Shown: one piece after another, positions 5,792 through 9,739 of the stretch
Layout of the letters: the number at the start of each line of letters is the position of its first letter
How positions within the stretch are numbered: the stretch's first letter is position 1
Source: Clostridiales bacterium
Lineage (GTDB): Bacteria; Bacillota; Clostridia; Oscillospirales; Acutalibacteraceae
Direction of reading: 5' to 3'
DNA: 9,739 nucleotides
Assembly (NCBI GenBank): GCA_022791355.1
Contig: JAAVYX010000079.1
Span: 1-9,739, forward strand
Made by a program: the position numbers and the translations under genes
The notes under the pieces: generated by a model
Seen by the model: the letters and a program-made list of their open reading frames with translations, nothing else
The model's database searches: none
What the model was told of the DNA's origin: nothing

Positions 5792-5996
5792 CTATTATGG
5801 TACGCATCTTCCATGAAAATCGCGCGCCGGGTCCCGAAGCGAATACGGCCATACGCCGCTTGAAACGCGGCCTGTCGTCCGGACGAGGGCGGCCGGGCCG
5901 TATGACGCGGATTCGACCGGGACGAACGCATGAAACGCATGCTCGAAACGGAAGATTTGCAGGAAACCCGATGCTTTTAGGAAAGGGGTATGACCC
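5792..5996 (+). promoter_or_regulatory. Structured GC-rich leader of dnaX
   Basis: Between the SRP RNA and dnaX lie 205 bp with nested self-complementarity. CATACG (5850-5855) can pair with CGTATG (5899-5904). Inside are the hairpin CCGC-TTGAAAC-GCGG (5856-5870) and the 12-bp palindrome TCGTCCGGACGA (5875-5886). Nearer the gene, GCATG-AAACG-CATGC forms another small hairpin near 5928-5942. I see no separate promoter, so dnaX is probably read through from the SRP promoters or from a weak start here. A regulatory role is inference. Confidence 0.35.
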
Positions 5997-7946
5997 TTGT
6001 ATCAGGCCTTATACCGCAAATACCGTCCCCGCGCCTTTTCTCAGGTGGCGGGGCAGGAGCATATCACCGAAACCCTAAAAAGCGAGCTTCGGTCGGGCCG
6101 GATTTCCCACGCCTATCTTTTCACCGGCTCCCGGGGCACCGGCAAGACCACCTGCGCCAAAATCCTGGCCAAGGCGGTCAACTGTCTGTCGCCCGCGGAC
6201 GGAGACCCCTGCAACGCCTGCGAAAACTGCGCCGGCATCGACGACGGGTCGGTGCTGGACATTCTGGAAATCGACGCCGCCTCCAACAACGGCGTGGAAA
6301 ACATCCGGGAGCTGCGGGAAAACGCCGTCTTTACCCCGGCCAAGGGGAAATACCGGGTGTATATCATCGACGAGGTACATATGCTCTCCACCGGGGCCTT
6401 CAACGCCCTGCTCAAAACCCTGGAGGAGCCGCCGGCCCACGTGGTCTTTATCCTAGCCACCACCGAGGTGCACAAGCTGCCGGCCACCATTCTCTCCCGC
6501 TGCCAGCGGTTCGACTTCAAACGTATCGAGCCCGAGGTCATCGCCGGCCGTCTGGCCTATGTTGCCGAACAGGAGGGCTTGGACCTGACCCCGGACGCCG
6601 CCCTGCTCGTCGCATCCATGGCCGACGGCGGCATGCGGGACGCTCTCTCCATTTTGGATCTCTGCGCCGGGCAGGAAGGAACCATCGACGAACAGACGGT
6701 GGAAAGGGTCAGCGGTATGGCCGGCCGGGAGTATCTCTTCCAGCTTTCCGACGCTCTGCTGCGGCGGGACGCCGCCGGGGCCCTGACCCTTATCGGGGAG
6801 CTGCACAACGCCTCTGTGGACATGCAGCGGCTGTGCGAGGAGCTCATCGGCCACTACCGCAATCTCATGCTGCTCAAGACCGTTCCGGACCCCAAACGGG
6901 CGGTGGTCTGCACGGCCGCGGAGCTCTCCCGGCTGACCGGACAAGCCTCCCCCGTCCCTCTGGAAACCATCCTTTACTCCCTGCGGCTGCTGGAGGACGC
7001 GCTGGACCGTATGGGCCGGGGCAACCGCCGGGCCGAGTTGGAAATGGCCGCCGTCCGCCTCGCGTCCCCCGAGCTGGATACCGGGTCCGACGCCTTGCTG
7101 GAGCGGATCGCCGCCCTGGAGCGGACGGTCAAGCTCCTGGCGGCCGGCCGGACCGCCGCGCCGCCCGCCGGGACAGGCGCGGGGCCGGATTTGGGGACGG
7201 CTGCGGCCGCCCCCCTGCCTGCCGCTTCCCTGCCGGACGAGTCGCCGCCCCCCGCCGTCACAGGAAAGGCAGCCTCTGCCGTCCCGGCCGCAGCGGCGGC
7301 TGTTGTAGATAAACCGCCCGCCATGACCGCAGTCGATGCGCGGACGGCGGGCGGACAGGCGGACAGGCCGTCCCCGGCCGGGCCGGACAGTCCGGCCGCC
7401 CTACCCGACGAGCAGCGGCCGCCCTGGGAAGAAGCGCCCGCCTCGTATGCCGCGCCGGCTCCTCCCTTCCCCGACGAGGACCTGCCGCCGCCTCCGCCGG
7501 ATGAGAGTCAGCTTCCTCCTGTGGAGGAGCCGGCCGGTCCCTCGACCACCGCCGCCTCCAGTCCTTCCCCGGCAGCGCATGTTCCGTCCCAGACCGGCCG
7601 GCCGGCGGCCGGACAAGCTGGGGCCGGATCGGACATTGTCTGCGACAAATGGCCGGATATTCTGGCCGCGCTGGCCAAGACCTGTCCGTTGATGTACGGG
7701 GTATTGCAGGGCTCGACCGCCTATGTGCGGGGGGATCTGCTGCTTATCGACTCCAAAAACTCTCAGTTCCGCACCCTGGTTAAGGGGGACAACCCTATGT
7801 ACCGGGACGAAATCCGTAAGGCGGCCACCGAGGTTACCGGCCAGATTTACCGGCTGGGACCCTACCGTACCGCCGAAGCTCCCGCCGCCGCGGCCGACCC
7901 GCTGGACGGTCTGCTGGAACGGGCGGGCGAGCTGGGTCTGCTGTAG
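5997..7946 (+). CDS. dnaX: DNA polymerase III subunit tau (clamp loader ATPase)
   Basis: DnaX is the AAA+ motor of the clamp loader, opening the beta clamp and tethering polymerase at the replication fork. The start MYQALYRKYRPRAF is the canonical opening, here from TTG with AGGAAAGGGG (5979-5988) 8 nt upstream. Visible motifs are Walker A GSRGTGKT (44-51), the zinc-binding cysteines C63, C72, C75 and C78, Walker B with DEVH (125-128), and the sensor/arginine-finger region with S167-R168-C169. Residues about 180-365 form the remaining AAA+ and collar domains. From about 385 to 555 there is a long Ala/Pro/Asp-rich low-complexity linker, and about 560-649 is a C-terminal domain resembling Bacillota tau. 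The 649 residues exceed the usual ~560 mainly because of the linker. No slippery A-rich frameshift site was seen, so a short gamma form is not predicted. Confidence 0.95.
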   Translation: MYQALYRKYRPRAFSQVAGQEHITETLKSELRSGRISHAYLFTGSRGTGKTTCAKILAKAVNCLSPADGDPCNACENCAGIDDGSVLDILEIDAASNNGVENIRELRENAVFTPAKGKYRVYIIDEVHMLSTGAFNALLKTLEEPPAHVVFILATTEVHKLPATILSRCQRFDFKRIEPEVIAGRLAYVAEQEGLDLTPDAALLVASMADGGMRDALSILDLCAGQEGTIDEQTVERVSGMAGREYLFQLSDALLRRDAAGALTLIGELHNASVDMQRLCEELIGHYRNLMLLKTVPDPKRAVVCTAAELSRLTGQASPVPLETILYSLRLLEDALDRMGRGNRRAELEMAAVRLASPELDTGSDALLERIAALERTVKLLAAGRTAAPPAGTGAGPDLGTAAAAPLPAASLPDESPPPAVTGKAASAVPAAAAAVVDKPPAMTAVDARTAGGQADRPSPAGPDSPAALPDEQRPPWEEAPASYAAPAPPFPDEDLPPPPPDESQLPPVEEPAGPSTTAASSPSPAAHVPSQTGRPAAGQAGAGSDIVCDKWPDILAALAKTCPLMYGVLQGSTAYVRGDLLLIDSKNSQFRTLVKGDNPMYRDEIRKAATEVTGQIYRLGPYRTAEAPAAAADPLDGLLERAGELGLL

Positions 7947-7998
7947 GGCCGGTCTTCAAACGGCCGGCGGTATCTTGTCACCCAACGACCGGCCTTTT
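7947..7998 (+). terminator. Possible intrinsic terminator after dnaX
   Basis: GGCCGGTC (7947-7954), starting right after the stop codon, is the exact complement of GACCGGCC (7987-7994), followed by TTTT (7995-7998). The loop is long (32 nt) but can fold internally through GGCCGG. This would end the dnaX transcript before ybaB. Confidence 0.5.
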
Positions 7999-8042
7999 CC
8001 GCGTCTGCAATTCCCGTAAGGTTTTAGACCGCCTTTTTAGTT

Positions 8043-8062
8043 ACGCCGTCCGGCGTATTTTT
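8043..8062 (+). terminator. Second terminator-like hairpin downstream of dnaX
   Basis: ACGCC-GTCC-GGCGT (8043-8056, with one spare G/C pair possible at the loop) is followed by ATTTTT (8057-8062). The stem is short but GC-rich and the T run is directly adjacent. It may back up the hairpin at 7947-7998. Confidence 0.5.
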
Positions 8063-8352
8063 GCGAAGGGCTTGACGTTCTAAGCAAAATCTTGCTGTCC
8101 GACCTGTTTTCGCGGAGGAGCGCGCGCCCGGCTGCCCGGTCTGTCCCCCGGCCAAATCGCCGCAAGACGGCCCTGGCGGGAAGGGGCCAACCTCTAAAGG
8201 CCGGTCGCCTAAATCTCCTGACCGGCGCAAAAGCTGACGCAGAGCGTATGCTTTCTTATTTCCTGCGGCCGTTAGTCCCTTTACAAACAGTTTCCTTTTT
8301 GCCCCTATCCGTTTGAAACAGCCAAGGCTGTAGACCGCTTTTGGCGGCAATA
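8063..8352. other. Intergenic region between dnaX and ybaB, no gene seen
   Basis: No frame here has family resemblance or a good ribosome binding site. It contains the inverted repeat GCCGGTC (8200-8206) with GACCGGC (8220-8226), CAGCC-AA-GGCTG (about 8319-8330) and CCGC-TTTT-GGCGG (about 8335-8346). None is recognised as a known riboswitch or RNA. Confidence 0.4.
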
Positions 8353-8357
8353 TAAGA

Positions 8358-8511
8358 AGGCTGTACCAATAGCCCCGGCACGCGCCATTGCGGACCGCCG
8401 CTGGTATCGTTAAAAAATTTTGAAATACGAACAGTATTTACCCATTTTTTCCCTTGCCAGCAACGGGTTTGGGTTCGCAAGTCTTCATACTTTGGCTATT
8501 GGTACAGCTTC
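8358..8511. repeat. Inverted-repeat element (MITE-like or invertible-type) before ybaB
   Basis: GCTGTACCAATAGCC (8360-8374) is the exact reverse complement of 8494-8508, enclosing 119 bp with AT-rich centre and no gene. The similarity extends a few bases outward with one gap. The 5-mer TAAGA flanks both sides (8353-8357 and 8512-8516), which could be a target duplication. The right arm ends about 30 bp before the ybaB start. Either a small non-autonomous transposable element, an invertible segment or a long RNA hairpin would fit. Confidence 0.55.
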
Positions 8512-8543
8512 TAAGATCAAATCATCCGAAAGGACGTATGAAC

Positions 8544-8888
8544 ATGAAAGCTCGTATCCCGAGAGGCGCAGGCGCGCCCGGCAACATCAACGCCATTATG
8601 AAGCAGGCCCAGGAAATGCAGGCCAACGTAGCCGCCCTACAGGCCGACCTGGACCAGCGGGAATACACTGCCTCCTCGGCCGGCGGCATGATCGAGGTCA
8701 CGGTCACCGGCAAGCATCAGATTAAGTCTCTGACCATCAAGCCAGAGGCGGTGGACCCGGAGGACCTGGAGATGCTGGAGGACATGATCGCCGTGGCCGT
8801 CAACGAGGCCATGCGTACCGCCGACGAGACGGCCGAGCAGGAGATGGGCGAGGTCACCGGCGGTCTGGACATCCCGGGGCTTATGTAG
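8544..8888 (+). CDS. ybaB: YbaB/EbfC-family nucleoid-associated protein
   Basis: This small protein (114 residues from this start) belongs to the YbaB/EbfC DNA-binding family, whose members form tweezer-like dimers and coat DNA. It shows the family order: INAIMKQAQEMQANVAALQADLDQ (an N-terminal helix), then YTASSAGGMIEVTVTGKHQI with the conserved A-G-G-x-V/I-x-V-x-x-x-G core, then LTIKPEAVDPEDLEMLEDMI and a helix VAVNEAMRTADETAEQEMG, ending GLDIPGLM. AAAGGA at 8529-8534 is 9 nt from the ATG at 8544 but only 3 nt from the in-frame ATG at 8538, so 8544 is preferred and 8538 is possible. It sits 3 bp before recR, the universal partnership in Bacillota, and 590 bp after dnaX, which is unusually far. 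It is likely a nucleoid or recombination accessory factor. Confidence 0.92.
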   Translation: MKARIPRGAGAPGNINAIMKQAQEMQANVAALQADLDQREYTASSAGGMIEVTVTGKHQIKSLTIKPEAVDPEDLEMLEDMIAVAVNEAMRTADETAEQEMGEVTGGLDIPGLM

Positions 8889-8891
8889 GCC

Positions 8892-9491
8892 ATGGGGTAC
8901 AGCGTAGCGCCTCTGTCCAAGCTGATCGAGCAGTTTGAACGGTTGCCCGGTATCGGACACAAGACGGCCCAGCGGCTGGCCTTCCATGTATTGGGTATGC
9001 CCGAAGGACAGGCCGAGGCCTTTGCCGCCGCTATTTTGGACGCGCGAAAAAAAATCCACACCTGCGCCTGCTGCCAGAACCTGACCGACGCGGCCCTCTG
9101 CCCGGTCTGCGCTAACGAGTCCCGGGACAGGTCCACCGTCTGCGTGGTGGAGGACCCCCAGGATGTGATGGCCTTTGAGCGGACCCGGGAGTATACCGGG
9201 CTTTACCACGTCCTTCACGGGGCCATTTCCCCCCTGGACGGGGTGGGGCCGGAGCAACTGCGCATCAAAGAACTCATGGCCCGTCTGGGCGACGGGGCGA
9301 TTCAGGAGGTCATCATGGCCACCAATCCCACCGTGGAAGGAGAGGCCACGGCCAGTTATATCTCCCGGCTGCTAAAGCCCATGGGAGTCAAGGTGACGCG
9401 GCTGGCCTACGGCATCCCGGTGGGCGGCGACCTGGAGTACGCCGACGAGGTGACCCTGTCCCGCGCTCTGGAGGGACGCAGCGAAATTTAA
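8892..9491 (+). CDS. recR: Recombination mediator protein RecR
   Basis: RecR works with RecO (and RecF) to load RecA onto SSB-covered single-stranded DNA in gap repair. The 199 residues are the standard length. Domains in order: the helix-hairpin-helix with LPGIGHKTAQRLAFHVL (18-34), the C4 zinc finger with C58, C61, C70 and C73, the TOPRIM domain with VCVVEDPQDVMAFE (83-96) and the YHVLHGAISPLDGVGP block, and the C-terminal EGEATASYISRLLKP and GIPVGGDLEYADEVTL segments. No key residue is missing. The start lies 3 bp after the ybaB stop and has no strong Shine-Dalgarno, so translational coupling to ybaB is likely. C60 is an extra cysteine within the finger. Confidence 0.96.
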   Translation: MGYSVAPLSKLIEQFERLPGIGHKTAQRLAFHVLGMPEGQAEAFAAAILDARKKIHTCACCQNLTDAALCPVCANESRDRSTVCVVEDPQDVMAFERTREYTGLYHVLHGAISPLDGVGPEQLRIKELMARLGDGAIQEVIMATNPTVEGEATASYISRLLKPMGVKVTRLAYGIPVGGDLEYADEVTLSRALEGRSEI

Positions 9492-9552
9492 CGTTTTTGC
9501 GGCGAGGGCTTTTCTGCTTTTTTGCTGATTGTCTTATTTTTTAGTTAAGCGG

Positions 9553-9612
9553 GAGGTTTCGCGGCAGATTTTCTCTATCTTAATATTAGTTTAAATAGAG
9601 GTTTCGCGCCAG
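9553..9612 (+). repeat. Short direct repeat downstream of recR
   Basis: GAGGTTTCGCGGCAG (9553-9567) and GAGGTTTCGCGCCAG (9598-9612) differ at one base and are 45 bp apart. The AT-rich spacer contains CTCTAT and ATAGAG, which can pair. No gene is visible in this stretch. Confidence 0.6.
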
Positions 9613-9642
9613 GCAAACTTTTCTTCTTTCTCCATTATCTGA

Positions 9643-9727
9643 TCGCGAGGCGCGACTAACTTTTCTTCACGCGAAGAAAAGTATAGATTTCTCTGCGGCC
9701 CATCTAAGCGAATGGCCTTCGGCCATT
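9643..9727. repeat. Chain of hairpins with a dispersed repeat copy
   Basis: Three hairpins follow each other: TCGCG-AGG-CGCGA (9643-9655), a perfect 10-bp stem with ACGC loop (9659-9668 with 9673-9682), and AATGGCC-TTC-GGCCATT (9711-9727). The 27 bases at 9686-9712 are the exact reverse complement of 5370-5396, and the block opens GTATAGATTT like the 5133 array. One of the hairpins could also terminate the ybaB-recR transcript. Confidence 0.65.
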
Positions 9728-9739
9728 CTGGCGCCCCCG

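Noticed and set aside
5792..5996. tRNA gene near the SRP RNA, as in Bacillus
   Set aside because: GGATTCGACC looks faintly like a T loop but no acceptor, D or anticodon stems can be built around it.
5500..6078. 192-codon plus-strand frame across the SRP RNA
   Set aside because: It covers a clear SRP RNA gene and the dnaX start, and its protein has no family character.
5990..7312. 440-codon frame overlapping dnaX
   Set aside because: Arg/Gly/Pro-rich product typical of the off-frame reading of GC-rich coding DNA; dnaX in the other frame is unmistakable.
5997..7946. Programmed frameshift producing a gamma subunit from dnaX
   Set aside because: No A-AAA-AAG-type slippery run occurs in the gene.
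8024..8350. 108-codon minus-strand frame between dnaX and ybaB
   Set aside because: Basic, low-information product without a start signal or homology that I recognise.
7947..8543. Riboswitch or T-box upstream of ybaB
   Set aside because: No known aptamer core or T-box sequence was recognised, and the downstream genes are not usual targets.

Overview
The window looks like chromosomal DNA from a GC-rich, low-phylum-distance relative of Clostridium (class Clostridia, perhaps an Oscillospiraceae-like gut bacterium). The evidence is the gene order SRP RNA - dnaX - ybaB - recR, which is the Bacillota arrangement, together with AGGAGG-type ribosome binding sites, TTG starts and Bacillota-like protein sequences. 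The genus is inference. Coding regions are strongly GC-rich. The gaps between genes are unusually long, some are AT-rich, and several are loaded with hairpins and short repeats.

Layout. Positions 1-97 hold the end of an IS5-family insertion sequence, with the first 13 codons of its transposase on the minus strand. About 640 bp without a credible gene follows, ending in a good promoter (629-657) for a Nudix hydrolase (742-1266). Next come two paralogous membrane proteins with zinc-binding heads (1301-2314 and 2537-3325), both carrying a DUF2628-like membrane domain; only the first has an extra RING-like zinc module. After a 305-bp gap comes galU (3631-4512), UDP-glucose pyrophosphorylase, closed by a perfect 21-bp hairpin that it shares with a convergent minus-strand lipoprotein gene (4631-5083).

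From about 5084 to 5570 there is no gene. This stretch holds tandem ~52-bp repeats, twin GC hairpins and a palindromic repeat whose 27-bp core recurs exactly, inverted, at 9686-9712. Two promoters in series (5457-5485 and 5570-5598) then point at an SRP RNA gene (about 5611-5791). Its S domain is canonical, but its long rod and small side hairpin make it intermediate in size between the short and long bacterial forms. A structured, GC-rich leader precedes dnaX (5997-7946, TTG start), the tau subunit of DNA polymerase III with an expanded Pro/Ala linker. A 590-bp gap follows with terminator-like hairpins and a 15-bp inverted-repeat pair enclosing 119 bp. Then ybaB (8544-8888) and recR (8892-9491) lie 3 bp apart. 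The last 250 bp is again non-coding, with direct repeats and three consecutive hairpins.

Function. The right half is a housekeeping cassette: SRP RNA for membrane targeting, DnaX for the replicative clamp loader, and the YbaB/RecR pair for nucleoid binding and recombinational repair. GalU supplies UDP-glucose for envelope polysaccharide or glycolipid. I found no clearly new multi-gene system. The less ordinary items are the SRP RNA architecture, the intergenic repeat family, the inverted-repeat element before ybaB, and the RING/zinc-ribbon membrane protein pair.
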